Assembly: GCA_024364805.1 (NCBI GenBank)
Contig: CM044505.1
Coordinates: 10,182,686 to 10,205,007, forward strand
Reading direction: 5' to 3'
DNA: 22,322 bases
Origin: Euprymna scolopes
Taxonomy: Eukaryota > Mollusca > Cephalopoda > Sepiida > Sepiolidae
The notes under the pieces are model-generated. The model ran no database searches and was not told the DNA's origin. It saw only the letters and a list, made by a program, of their open reading frames with translations. Below, piece by piece: positions 10,141-20,389 of this stretch (position 1 is its first letter; each line of letters opens with the position of its first letter). A program made the translations under genes and the position numbers.

Positions 10141-10714
10141 AGTAGATAGGCTCTGCCTATCGCCGGCTTTCACACTTTTTCTTTGTCTATTAGCCAGACC
10201 AGAGGTACAATAACAGGGACTCACCAGAGCCACCTTTATGCTTGGCCTTGTTTTTTGACTAGGACATTGAACGCCGTTCCCCTATTTTAAATTTTATTCT
10301 TTTTCTCAGAAACTGAGAAAGTTAGCTTTGCCTGCATGCCACTTGTGTTCACATGACTTATTTGGGCCGGTCTTGTCTGAGAGGTTGAGAGAAACTGATG
10401 GACAGTTTGTCTGGTTGCTATTTCCGACTGACAGTACATGAGCCCTAATTCTTTGGTAATGTTTAGACTAACTGTTCTGTTATCATTTGATCATAGAAAG
10501 AGATCCTGCTGCTATATCTGGTGGGCTTTCACAAGACCACAACTTCTAGACAGGACTCGGCTAATGGGCCACCGTGTATATACTTGATGTCAAAACTGGC
10601 CCACTTTGCTCAACACTCTTCCCCTTACCTGACATTAAACAAAAACGAAATGAAATGACTACCAAAACAAAACTCACGACAAAACCAGACTACCACCCAA
10701 ACAAAACCAATTCG

Positions 10715-11225
10715 CCTCCACCCTTGAGGCTGGTTTTCACAAATATCTGTGGGGTTAGATGATGTAAAGTCTTACTTTTTAGTAAACTTCCTGGATATCT
10801 TAGCATTAAGTGAAACAAACTCACACTGTTCGATCCCCTTCAATTACTTTAACATAACAGGATACATCCCTCTTTGCTGTAAAGACTCGGATAGATATAT
10901 GTACGGGCTTGGTGTAGCACCCTCCCTTAAACTAGAAAAAAATCCTGAATCGGATGACCAGGCTTTTATGTGCTTTCAACTAACATTTCATCACTGCGTT
11001 AGTTACTTATATTTTCTCTACCGTTTTACCTCAAGTCAGGGTTGTACCCTAATCGATCATGTCTCTGATAGTATAGATGCAGCACTCTCCTTAGATAGTA
11101 ACTCCCAAATACACGCGTTTGGTGACTTTAATGTCCACCATAAAAATTGGCTTGGTTTCTCAGGTTACACAGATGCAGTTGGATGCTCTACTTATAGCTT
11201 CTCTATAGTCTATTCCCTCACATAG
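10715..11225 (+). pseudogene. APE-type endonuclease of LINE copy B, broken
   Basis: PPPLRLVFTNICG near 10718-10755 opens the domain (family consensus N-I-R/N-G). The next frame carries FLDILALSETN with the conserved Glu, and further on SQIHAFGDFNVHHKNW (about 11100-11150) with the Asp/Asn active-site motif. The shift of frame between 10740 and 10760, and another near 10910-10920 where the Tyr-Arg block should be, indicate decay. The domain would nick genomic DNA for target-primed reverse transcription. Confidence 0.8.
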
Positions 11226-11999
11226 GCAGTAATGTTTTCAACTGGCCTACCAGATTGTGAACCTCAGCAGGCTTCACTTCTAGACTATTTCTCACCACAG
11301 TACCTGAGGATTGTGTAACTAATGCCCACAGTCCACTTGGAAATGCAGACCACCTCGTGGTATCAGTTAACATCACATTTAAATCCCAACCTCAAGGTGA
11401 GGAAACATTGCTCAAAACAACAAGGTACTACAACAGGGTTGACTGGGAAACCATTAGAAAACACATCCGGGATGCCCCATGAACCGATATCTTCTCGCTT
11501 CCTGCTGAACATTGTGCCAATAAGAAAACTGAATGGTGCAAAGCGAACATTGAAGCACATGTTTTCACACAGAAGTATTATAGCAAGCCCCACTCACCCC
11601 CATGATTCACTACAGATTGTGCAGCTGCCATTGCACAAAGACAGCATGCATTCTGCCGGTTTGTACGTCATAAGTCACATACAAATATTCGCAAAAATTC
11701 GTAAATGCTAGAAATCATTGAGAGAGAAATAGCGAAAGCCAAAAGAAAGCATATTGAAATAATAAGGGAACACATAGAATTGCAAAAGATAAGAATTCGT
11801 GATTTCTGGAAAATCTATAATAGTGTTGTAAATAAATGGCAATCAGTAATTCCCCCACTGAGCAACAGCCAGAAGTTTGCATGCATGGCAATGGAGTAGG
11901 TGAAACTGCTTGCCCGGCAATTTGCGTCCAACTCCACCTTAAAGCCAACAAACAACTCCCTCCCAAATTTCCCTATGCGGACTGAAGCCAAATTAGATG

Positions 12000-13520
12000 A
12001 TGTAAAAATCACCCCTTCTCATGTCCGCAATATCATAAAAAACTTAGACATCTCAAAGTACTGATCTCATCCCTGCTATACTAATTAAGAAATGTTCAGC
12101 TGAGCTAGCCCCTATACTTTCCAAGCTTTACAATAAATGCCTTGCTGAATCTTGCTTTCCTAATAGCTGGAAGATGGCCTCTGTGGTACCAGTGTACAGG
12201 AATTCTGGTGAAAGAACAGACCCTCTCAATTATCGCCCCATTAGTATCTTCCCTCTCTTCGCTAAAATCTTTGAGACCTTAATTAATCAAGCACTAGTTC
12301 ACCACCTCGCAAAAGCAAATCTTCTCTCTGACAAACAGTATGGATTCAGGCAATGTCGCTCCACTGCAGATATTTAAAAAATCATCTCTGTATGCATTTA
12401 CCATGTACTGGATAAGGCGGGCAAAGCCAGGGCTGTAGCCCTTGATATATCTAAGGCCTTTGACAAGGTCTGACAAAAAGGGCTGCTAATGAAAATTAAA
12501 TTGTACGTTATAACTGGATGTATACTAAATATAATTAGATCCATCTTAGACAATAGAAACATACAGGTTGTCATTGATGGACGTACATCCAAGCAGCATA
12601 ACATTAATACAGAAGTGCATCAGGGGTTGATCCTTGGACCATTATTATTCCTAATATTTATAAACGACCTGCCTGATAATATTGTATCCAAGATGGGTAT
12701 ATTTGCTGATGATACAATGCTCTATAACATGCATGAGGGAAGAACGGATGTACATAAATCTAAGACAATGGCAGAATCGTTAGAAAATGACCTTCAGACC
12801 ATTATGGAATGGGGCCGGAAATGGATGGTAACATTTAATGCTAGTAAAACTAAGTTGCTCTTCTTTAACAATTACAAGACGCTTCTTCAACTGCCTATAT
12901 CGATGACAAATAACACGCTACCTGAGAATTCTACCTTCAAACTCCTCGACCTAATATTTGCAGGCAATATAAACTGGAACAAATACATAGAGGACATTGC
13001 AAAGACTGCTGCAAACAAGGTGGGTTCCCTCTATCAAGCTAGAAGATTATTCACACCTGAGAGTATCCTGTATGTCTACAAGGCCACCATTCGTCCATGC
13101 ATGGAGTATTGTTGCTACATCTGGGATGGTGCCTCTACCACTAGTCTCTCCCTCTTGGATAGGGTCCAAAAAAGAGTTGTCAATCTAATCGATCCCACTA
13201 TCAACTAAGCTCCAGCCCCTGTCCCATCGCCGCATTGTTGCATCTCTGTGTTTGTTTTACAAATATTTTAATGAAATGTGCTCTGATGAACTTTTTGCAA
13301 TTTTACCCCCTCGCCATACATATCCCTGACAAACCCGCTTAGCAATAAGATCTCACCCCTTCACTGTTGAGGTCCCTAGATGCCAGAAAGCTTTCTATTC
13401 TAATAATTTCTCCCCTCAAACAGCTACACTTTGGAATTCCTTTCCTGCTACCTGCTTCCCTGGTCGTACTGATATGCAGAAGTTAAAATGTTACATAAAC
13501 CAGCATCTTGTTAATCTTTC
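12000..13520 (+). pseudogene. Reverse transcriptase of LINE copy B, nearly continuous
   Basis: Blocks in order: FPNSWKMASVVPVYRNSG and LNYRPISIFPLFAKIFE (12160-12290), QYGFRQCRSTADI followed by a stop (TAA at 12376-12378), motif A region ARAVALDISKAFDKV (12430-12470), then a long open stretch 12489-13208 with the motif B region HQGLILGPLLFLIFINDLP, catalytic FADDTMLY, and the thumb. The C-terminal segment continues in another frame (SHRRIVASLCLFYKYF, TATLWNSFPATCFPGRTD) to about 13520. Compared with copy A, motif B reads HQGL rather than PQGS. This is the better-preserved copy: the 239-codon stretch is open, but at least three breaks lie around it. Confidence 0.85.
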
Positions 13521-13613
13521 CACGACATGGTCCCAAATAGTAGCCCTTTTCATTCAAGTGGTGATACGCCTTGTTAGGGGTAGACGTGAGTAAAAAATAA
13601 AAAATAAATAAAG

Positions 13614-13879
13614 CTGGTAGAGTGTACATCTGAGTATGTTTATCATACAAGTGAATGTTAAACGTAAAAAATGATATACATGAAAAGTAATTATAAAATG
13701 CATGCTGAATAGGTGTGGGAGGCTGGTATTTGCAGAATAAATTTCCACATAGGAGTAAAGGAGTTGGAGTTGGGAGTCGAAGTCCAGAGTCAGGAGTTGG
13801 AGTCGCAGATATCAAAGGAGTTGGAGTCGGAATTCTAGGAGTCGGAGTCGGACTTTTACCATCCGACTCCGCAACCCTG
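13614..13879 (+). repeat. Right end of the hAT-type element: GGAGTY repeats, hairpin, TIR
   Basis: GGAGTT/GGAGTC units recur from about 13758 to 13852. GGAGTCGGA (13844-13852) pairs with TCCGACTCC (13862-13870) across 9 nt, and the element ends with GCAACCCTG. The subterminal repeats run in the same + direction at both ends, unlike the TIRs. Confidence 0.8.
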
Positions 13880-14040
13880 GTTATACTAATGGTGCAAGGG
13901 AAATAACTGTTTTCTCAAAGAATGCAATTCATATTTTTTTCTCGACCGTGTGTGTGAATAATGGTGAAGATAAAAAACAGAAAATAACATATATTATTTG
14001 GAATCTGAATCGTTCAACAGCAGACATCAATACTTAATAA
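13880..14040 (+). repeat. Repeat copy B, right part, starting with target duplication GTTATACT
   Basis: The sequence continues the repeat interrupted at 5808 and follows copy A (5150-5302) closely, apart from an extra GGAAATA-like stretch after GTGCAA and scattered substitutions. This shows that 5809-13879 is one inserted block. Confidence 0.85.
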
Positions 14041-14733
14041 AGTGTAGTTTTAAGCAATACAAAAGAAAATATTAAATACACTGAAAGAGGATTATTATTA
14101 ATTCTTATTATTAATATTATCAAAAAAAGAACATTTATTTTTATGATGTAACTCGAAACTATGAGTTTTACATTTTGCATTAACTATAGATTCAAACGTT
14201 TTTTTTATTAAATCAAATAGTAAAATAAGCAATATTAATTACGAATTAATTAATTTAAATCTTCAAACTTTCAAAATCTTCAAAATTTTCAAGCATTACG
14301 CTTAATCAATTTAACAAGACCTAGGACTATGTGGCCGATAATTTAAAATTATCGTAACGAAAAAGTTTTGTTTTTTTTAAGACAATTACGACCACCAATA
14401 TGATAATGATGGAAGGGCTTCTCTTTTTTTTCAATAAAACAGTCTGACATAATTCCTTCTAATCTTACAAGCTGACATGCTCGTAACAAGAGCCGTTATC
14501 AAACGTCTTTTCTTTTAATTGTATTGAGCAGATAATTGGGCCTCACATCAGTGGGGGGGGGCGATACGTGAACAAGCTGTAGAGAGGACGGCCCCAAAAC
14601 GGTGCATATTTTCTCCTGGTGACCCAATATATATCTATAAGACGAAATACCCCACAAACATGACTATATAAAAAAAGATATGCTATGAAATACCCCCCAA
14701 AAGCACCATCCTATAAAACATAGATGAGGAAAG
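14041..14733. other. AT-rich spacer; no gene seen
   Basis: Contains AT-rich palindromic stretches near 14235-14255, a G run at 14552-14561, and a two-unit imperfect repeat at 14641-14674 and 14685-14720 sharing GAAATACCCC and a later CTATA block. No coding frame is convincing. Confidence 0.4.
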
Positions 14734-14772
14734 CCTAGAAAGGCGCTTTATCTCTCTCTTGACATTAACTTT
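14734..14772 (+). repeat. Left flanking direct repeat of the RT element
   Basis: CTAGAAAGGCGCTTTATC, a pyrimidine tract, and TGACATTAACTTT recur at 21401-21443 as CTAGAAATGCGCTTTATC, a slightly longer pyrimidine tract, and TGACATTAACTTT. The pair brackets the zinc-finger RT element. Confidence 0.75.
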
Positions 14773-14812
14773 TGGGGAGGGAGGATGATGGATCCAAAAA
14801 AAAACGAACAGG

Positions 14813-15504
14813 ATGACTCAGACATACCAACGGATTATGATTAAAGAACATATGGAATTCCCATGTGTCTGTGGACAAAGATTCACCGAAGCAAAAAGGG
14901 ATGTGCCAGTCATCCAGTGCATTGATACCTCAGATAAGACATCAAAACACCAAGGCCAGGATGCAACCCACAGTGCCGAGGATATCCAAGCAATTGGGCC
15001 AGTGGGTGAGTTGAAAGTCCTGAGAATTAAATTTCCATCGGCGGACAATTCGTAAGAATGATGTATTCTTGATCATACAATAAGCAATGCATTACATAAA
15101 GAACTGGATAGATAGACGTATGATCAACGGTAAGAAGAGTGTGATAATGTTATATACCGCATTTGCATTGCATTGTATGGTGAGAAAGTGAAATCAACTA
15201 AACCCCCCCGTAAAGAAAAAAAGGTTGAAAACAGGAGATGGCAGATCTTAGGAATAAGAAAAGACATCTGAAACGACAACTCTGTGTTTCAAATCCTTTT
15301 GAAAATGTGGGTTTATTAAAGACCTGGAAAGATCTCAAAGATAGACATAGCGCTCTTAGCAAGGCAGAACGTGTCAGGAAAAAAACGACTGGAGCTGAGA
15401 AAAGAGCATGAGTGGTTGATTCAAGGACCATATAAATATGCCCGAAATCTATTTGAACAACCAAAATCAGGAGTACTAAAAACGGAACAACATGTCTTAG
15501 AAAC
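14813..15504 (+). pseudogene. N-terminal half of the zinc-finger RT protein, broken
   Basis: From ATG at 14813 the frame gives a Cys finger-like FPCVCGQRFTEAKRD...C (residues about 16-37), then HSAEDI and ELKVLRIKFPSADNS before a stop at 15053. In the family this spacing leads to a helical linker, which can be followed here in several frames (RRWQILGIRK near 15230; SKAERVRKKTTGAEKR near 15360-15405; RNLFEQPKSGVLKTEQHVLE at 15440-15503). At least four frame changes or stops interrupt it. The family's finger normally has a His before its last Cys; here it is not clear. The block ends exactly at the Gypsy junction. Confidence 0.65.
15500..15504 (+). repeat. Left target duplication GAAAC of the Gypsy insertion
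   Basis: GAAAC at 15500-15504 precedes the left end repeat, and GAAAC at 20390-20394 follows the right one. Gypsy-type integrases make 4-6 bp duplications. Confidence 0.85.
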
Positions 15505-15546
15505 TCCTGTGTTCCTTTCGTTTTATTACCATTTAACACCATAACA
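15505..15546 (+). repeat. Left end repeat (LTR segment), 42 bp
   Basis: It begins TCCTGTGTTCCTTTC and ends AACACCATAACA, and lies directly next to the target duplication. The right counterpart is 20348-20389 with two substitutions. Confidence 0.85.
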
Positions 15547-15548
15547 AC

Positions 15549-15566
15549 TGTCGACGAAAGGATTTG
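15549..15566 (+). promoter_or_regulatory. Probable primer-binding site (tRNA-Ser type)
   Basis: TGTCGACGAAAGGATT, two bases after the left end repeat, resembles the complement of the 3' end of animal tRNA-Ser(GCT), TGGCGACGAGGAT, with a few differences. Its position is that of a retroelement primer site. Confidence 0.5.
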
Positions 15567-16426
15567 ACTTTCACATGGGTTAACTCCACAAAAAAGGAAA
15601 TTAATTTGACTTCAAAAGAACTTCGGATTTACAAGCTAAGAATTTGGCTAGCAATTACTTTCTAAAAACAAAAAAAATAGAAACAAAGGCAAGGCAAAGC
15701 TCTTGACGCAATTGTAAGTAATCTTTTTGTCTCTCTATATCTAAATGTAAAAGAACTGTACCAAACGCATTTTTGTTAATGCCATAAAAATTAATATGAT
15801 TGCTTATTGAAAGAAGAAAAACAAAGAGAAAAATGTTGACCCAAATTCACTGCGAAACAATTTTAATTGTAACTTGTCAACTGTTTATTCTTATGCAAAT
15901 TCGGACATTTTTCAAATGAAGAAAAAAGTGTTTTTTTTTGCCTTTGCTTTTTGCTGCTAACTTTATGCAATTTTTTAACGGGAGAGAAATGTTTTTTTCC
16001 CCTTTCGTTTTACTTGGACTAAAGGAAATACTTTTTCATTGAATGGAATTTTCTGAAATATTCTATTTTTAACTGTCAGTTCTCAAGTGAAAAAAAAATT
16101 TTTTTCTTCCTCGTGGGGAAAATTCTAACCCCTCCCCTCCCACACACATATAAAAAACAAAAAACTAGCCATTTTGGTTAACTTTCGAACAATTCCACAA
16201 TTATTTTTATTCTTTTGCAACTATCACAGTATTTTTTTTTTTGTTTCGCAAGTAAAAATTTTTTTTGTCCACCCTCATATAAGGTTATCTCTAAGGTTTT
16301 TACCAAGAAGCAAGGGATACATTGTTCCCTCCTCATATGCAGACACTCAAGGAAAGGACATTTTCTTCTTTTATTATTATTTTATCCCTCTTCTCCAGTC
16401 AAAAACAGAAATAATTATTTTTTTTC
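15567..16426 (+). other. Gypsy fossil leader; no gene
   Basis: AT-rich with long T and A runs. Open frames at 16174-16475 are low-complexity (Phe/Ser-rich) and not protein-like. Confidence 0.5.
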
Positions 16427-17330
16427 ATGCGCTTGGAAAAGCTATTACAGATGGAGGAGGTTAAAGCAGTATTAATACTAATCAAGGCGCAGATGAACCA
16501 GCAGCAGAAGGCTGAGCAAAATTTAAAAGAACGTGATAAACAGCTCCACTTACAATTTCAAGAGAGGCAACAAGCGTTGGAGGAGAGAAGTCTACTCCAA
16601 CAACAGAGACAAGAAGAGCTATTGTTAAAAATGTTCCATAGAACGGAACACAGGGACGACAGCTTTTCTTTTTCCCAAAGTACAATATGGAACGCTATAG
16701 AAACATTCAACTACTAACTGGAGTTGGATGGGACGTTTGATGCTTTCTATTGGAGATATGAGGACCTAATCACTGTGGACTGTCAAGAGTGGAGCAACGC
16801 TAAAAAAGTTTGCCTACTTTTGAGGAAATTAGGAACCATAGAACATAGCAAGCTTGTGGATTATATTCTCCTTAGGAAGACGAGTGAATTGGAATTCTCT
16901 GAAGCTGTCAAACTTTTATCCAAACTGTTCAGCCCGAATACTACACTCGTTCATAAAAGATGAAAGTAGTTTAACCTTCAAAAAAGCAACAACGACGATT
17001 ACCTGACTTTCGTGTTTGTGGTAAATAAACACTGCAATAATTTCCGTCTGTCTGACTTATCGTCAAGGAGTCAGGTGCAACATTCATTAGAAGGATGACC
17101 TTCAGACTGGAAAAATACTGGAACTAAGAAAACTCAGGCTACACCTAATAAGTACCACCCAGCCACAAGACCCAGATCCCCTACAAACCTGTGCTATCGC
17201 TGTGGTGGGAAACATTGGTTGAGTCGATGCTTTTACAAAGATAAGTACTGCAACAAATGTGGCGGGAAGGGCCACAAAGCGATCCAGTGCAGGAAAAACA
17301 AGGACAAGAACAGAGTCTGACAAACTAGAT
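16427..17330 (+). pseudogene. Gypsy fossil gag
   Basis: The first part (16427-16717) is a Gln/Glu/Arg-rich coiled coil with QQQRQEELLLKM. The core (16724-16963) has FDAFYWRYEDL and AKKVCLLLRKLGT, typical of Mag-type gag. Two zinc knuckles, CYRCGGKHWLSRC and CNKCGGKGHKAIQC, lie at 17192-17290 and would bind the element RNA. Gag builds the virus-like particle. The region is broken. Confidence 0.85.
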
Positions 17331-17339
17331 CCGACTTGG

Positions 17340-17670
17340 ATTCAGATAAGAACCGGCGCAAATATGTCACAGTTTACATCGCAAATAAAGCTGTGCATCT
17401 ACAATTGGATTCTGGATCAGACCTGTCCATCATTAACCTTAAGACGTAGAAAAGACTAAGGAAACCAACCATGTGGAAGGCGAACAAATCAGCTCGAGCT
17501 GTGACAGGCGATAAAGTGGAATTTTAGGGAGAGCTCACACTCCTGGTGACCTTAAATAGTGTTACTAAAAAAGTGAAAGTGTATTACATAGGACATCCAA
17601 AAACCTGTTTGGTACTGACTGGATGGATCAATTCGAATTGTGGGACCAGCCTATGAATAAATTCTGTCAT
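17340..17670 (+). pseudogene. Gypsy fossil protease
   Basis: The active-site block LQLDSGSDLSIINLK (about 17399-17445) marks a retropepsin-like aspartic protease. The block after it, ending near GTDWMDQFELWD (about 17610-17650), is the usual bridge to the reverse transcriptase. Broken. Confidence 0.75.
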
Positions 17671-17699
17671 AGGGTAGAAGACTTGTCTACAGAGGTGCA

Positions 17700-18860
17700 A
17701 TAACTAAAGGACGAGTTAAAAGAGAATTTCCAGAAGTATTCTCACCAGGACTAGGAAAATGTACAAAGGCTATAGCAAAATTCGAGCTAAAAGAAAACAC
17801 TCTGTCCGTTTTCAAGAAGAAACAAAACGTCCCATTTGCAGCAACAGAGAAAATCGACAAGGAATTGGATCGGCTAAAAGAGGCCGGAATACTATCGAAA
17901 GTAAGCAGCAGAGATTGGGCAGCTCCTAGCGTATATGTGACGAAGAAAACAAACCAGATTTGTGTATGTGCGGATTTCTCGACAGATCTGAACGCAGCCC
18001 TCAAAGATTACCACTATCGACTCCCCACACCAGAGGAGATATTCAACAAATTAAACGGTGGTAAAGTATTTTCTAAAGTGGATTTGAATGATGCATATTT
18101 GCAGATCCCCGTCGAGGCGGAATGTTCAAAACTCCTCTGTATAAATACACACAGGGGACTCTACAAGTTTGAAAGATTAGTTTTCAGAGTTAAGGTCGCA
18201 CCTGCGATTTTCCAGCATGTCATGGACACCATGCTGAGTGGTTTTGATTTCACTAATGCCTACTTGGATGATATTGTCATAGCCAGTAAATCCACAGATG
18301 AGTACCGAAAACACATACATGAAGTTTTTGAAAAAAATCAAAGTTTCGGTTTGAAAGTAAAAGAAGCAAAGTGTGACTTCTTGATGAAGGAAATACGTTA
18401 CTTAGTTCACATTATTGATGAAGATGGTAGACACCCCAATCCTGAGAGATGGAAGCCATAAAGAACATGATAACGTGCAAGCACTACAAAGCTTTCTGGG
18501 TCTGGCTAATTTCTATCAAGTCTTCATCAAGAATAAGCATGATTTGCGTGCCCCACTAAATGAACTGCTGAAGAAAAAGAAAGTCTGGGACTGGACACCA
18601 GAATGCCAGAAGGCCTTTGAGAAGATCAAAGAGACGTTAACTCAGATCTTTTTTTTGACACACTATGATCCAAGGTTGAGAATAATAGTAGCATGTTCAT
18701 TTGGTGTGTGAGCTTGCATACTTCATATAATGCCTGACGGTACCAGGAAACCGATTGTATATGCATCAAGAATGCTACTAACGGCCAAAAGATGGTACTG
18801 AATTATGATTTTACCCTGGAATACTTGTCTTTAAAATAAATTAGCCATGCGGATAGCCTA
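17700..18860 (+). pseudogene. Gypsy fossil reverse transcriptase and RNase H
   Basis: The RT reads from about 17700: KIDKELDRLKEAGIL, VFSKVDLNDAYLQIPV, then YLDDIVIAS near 18260-18290. The connection QSFLGLANFYQVFIK and PLNELLKKKKVWDWTPECQ follow at 18480-18610, and RNase H fragments run to about 18860. Known role: copying element RNA to DNA and removing the RNA strand. Broken. Confidence 0.9.
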
Positions 18861-19049
18861 TCTAGGCTGATACCATTGAAAATTGATCCGTTTGAAGATT
18901 CCATCATTGTCACTCTTTGGACGGACGGGGAAATAAAAACGATGATGGGCAACACAATCAGAGAACTCCCAGTGTCTCTACCGGAGATTAAAAGGGAAGT
19001 AGACAAGGATGACTTCATCTGTGACATAAAAAATAAGATCGCCATAAAG

Positions 19050-19815
19050 GGCGATGTTCCAGAAGTATTTTCCGCTTTACGATGAGGTTTTACTATATGG
19101 CAAAAGAGTGGTGATTCTCAAATGTCTCCAAAAACGAATTCTACGGGATTTTCACACAGGAGATCCTGGGGAAAATCGTATAAAGGGTTTGATGAGGAGC
19201 TATGTCTACTGGCCTAAAATGGACAAGGACATCAATGAGAGGATGGACATGTGCACAGGCTGTGCCCTTGCGGCTAAATCACCACATACTATGTTTAAAC
19301 CTTGGCCGAAGACTGACCAGCCATGGTCTAGGGTGCACATCGATTTTGCAGGTCCGCTCGAGGACAATTATTATTTAATTGTAGTCGATAGTTACAGCAA
19401 GTGGCCTGAGGTATTGAGGTGCAGAAGACCGACAACTGGAACGAATATAAATTTCTTACATGAACTGTTTGCACGTTTCGGTGTAGTCGATTGCATCGTA
19501 AGTGATTATGGAACCCCGTTTACGTCTACTGAGTTCAAAAGTTTTTGTGATACATTCCAAGTTAATCATAACTCCACTTCCCAGTACCATCCTTGATCGA
19601 ATGGGCAAGCAGAACACTTTGTGGACACTCTTAAAAGAGCACTGAAGAAGGCTCAAAGGACCCCAACAGATGAAGCACTTCAACAATTTCTACATGTGTA
19701 TAGGATTACACCCAACCCAAACACACCAACAGCAATCTCACCTGCAGAAACTATGTTTGCGCGGAAAGTGAGATCCGTTTTTGACAAGCTCTTACCCAAC
19801 AATCAAGGCCACTAG
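19050..19815 (+). pseudogene. Gypsy fossil integrase
   Basis: The zinc-binding N-terminus is partly seen (ILRDFHTGDPG...CTGCALAAK). The DDE core shows HIDFAGPL, IVSDYGTPF and GQAEHF in order at about 19335-19620, with the spacing expected for an integrase. Known role: joining the DNA copy to the chromosome. Broken. Confidence 0.9.
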
Positions 19816-20168
19816 TGACCACTTGTGTACCCAGTAAACGTTTCATGTCAAGTGAAAGAGTGTTTTTCAAAAGTTATAAAAATAACGCATCATTCTGGGA
19901 AGTGGGTACAATTACTAAGAGAATCAGTGACATGGTATATATCATCCAAGGACCAATATATACCCAAAAACGTCACCAGAACCACCTAAAAATATGTCGA
20001 TCAGTTGAAACTAATGACAGTCCACCATTGGAAGATAAGCCGATAGACACTGTCCTCAAATCTTTTGATCTTGAACCTCCTCAACCAACACCTGAACTAT
20101 GGCGGTCATTTCGTAATCGAAAGTTTACCGAGCCATTGATGGTAAATCCTAAAAGGAAGAGGTACTGA
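19815..20168 (+). pseudogene. Gypsy fossil C-terminal tail of integrase
   Basis: An open stretch with VFFKSYKNNASFWEVGTI, then MVYIIQG and the HQNHLK block typical of the domain after the Gypsy integrase core. It ends with a basic tail just before the purine tract. Confidence 0.7.
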
Positions 20169-20190
20169 CAGCTTTTACGAACAAAAAGCT

Positions 20191-20389
20191 CGGGAGGGAG
20201 TCACGTCACTTCTGGTAATGAGTACCGGTGCCCAGGAGTCAGAGATTGGTATGCGGCCAAGGAGGTCGTGTGCAAACGCCAAACAGTTGAGGAATGGTAT
20301 TGCTCAACCTGCCTTGCCTGTAATATATGTGAATACATTTGTAAAAGTCCTGTGTTCCTTTCATTTTATTACAATTTAACACCATAACA
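20191..20389 (+). promoter_or_regulatory. Purine tract and right LTR region of the Gypsy fossil
   Basis: GGGAGGGAG (20192-20200) looks like the polypurine tract that primes plus-strand synthesis, and TCACGTCAC follows. If so, the right LTR is about 190 bp (20201-20389). Only its last 42 bp (20348-20389) recur at the left end. Confidence 0.6.

Larger units (their letters stand above)
10141..13613 (+). mobile_element. LINE copy B (same family as copy A), decayed
   Basis: Reading on the + strand: a 5' region (start uncertain), a diverged counterpart of copy A's Gly/His-rich segment (10496-10660), endonuclease (10715-11225), linker (11230-11960), reverse transcriptase (12000-13210), a C-terminal segment to about 13520, and an A-rich tail with TAAA units at 13591-13613. 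A short frame at 10322-10441 with CHLCSHDLFGPVL may be a remnant of ORF1, but this is weak. Several stops and frame changes make it inactive. It points away from copy A, so the two form an inverted pair with 3' tails outward, each close to one hAT end. Confidence 0.85.
5809..13879. mobile_element. hAT-type terminal inverted repeat element, 8.07 kb, carrying two LINE copies
   Basis: The ends are CAGGGTTGCGGAGTCGGA (5809-5826) and its exact reverse complement (13862-13879), 18 of 18 bases. They are flanked by an 8-bp duplication, and the uninterrupted sister copy at 5134-5302 shows the target before insertion. CAGGG ends with 8-bp duplications are the hallmark of hAT transposons. Both ends carry subterminal GGAGTC/GGAGTT repeats and a hairpin. 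No hAT transposase (RNase H-like core, BED finger or dimerisation domain) is visible, so the element is non-autonomous. Its own sequence may be only a few hundred bases (5809-5982 and 13614-13879), perhaps plus part of 9090-10140, expanded by LINE insertions. Confidence 0.85.
15505..20389 (+). mobile_element. Gypsy (Mag-like) LTR element fossil, 4.9 kb
   Basis: Order of parts on the + strand: end repeat, tRNA-primer site, gag, zinc knuckles, protease, reverse transcriptase, RNase H, integrase, C-terminal tail, purine tract, end repeat. This is the standard Gypsy (Ty3) order. The gag core and paired zinc knuckles resemble the Mag lineage of invertebrate elements. The copy is broken, with roughly a dozen interruptions across the coding region. 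Its two end repeats differ at 2 of 42 positions, so it is not very recent. It lies in the same orientation as the RT element it interrupts. Confidence 0.9.

Noticed and set aside
13715-13906. Gly/Val-rich open frame
   Set aside because: It translates the GGAGTY repeats of the right hAT end and crosses the element boundary.
16174-16475. Two overlapping Phe-rich frames
   Set aside because: They arise from T runs in the Gypsy leader and lack protein-like composition.
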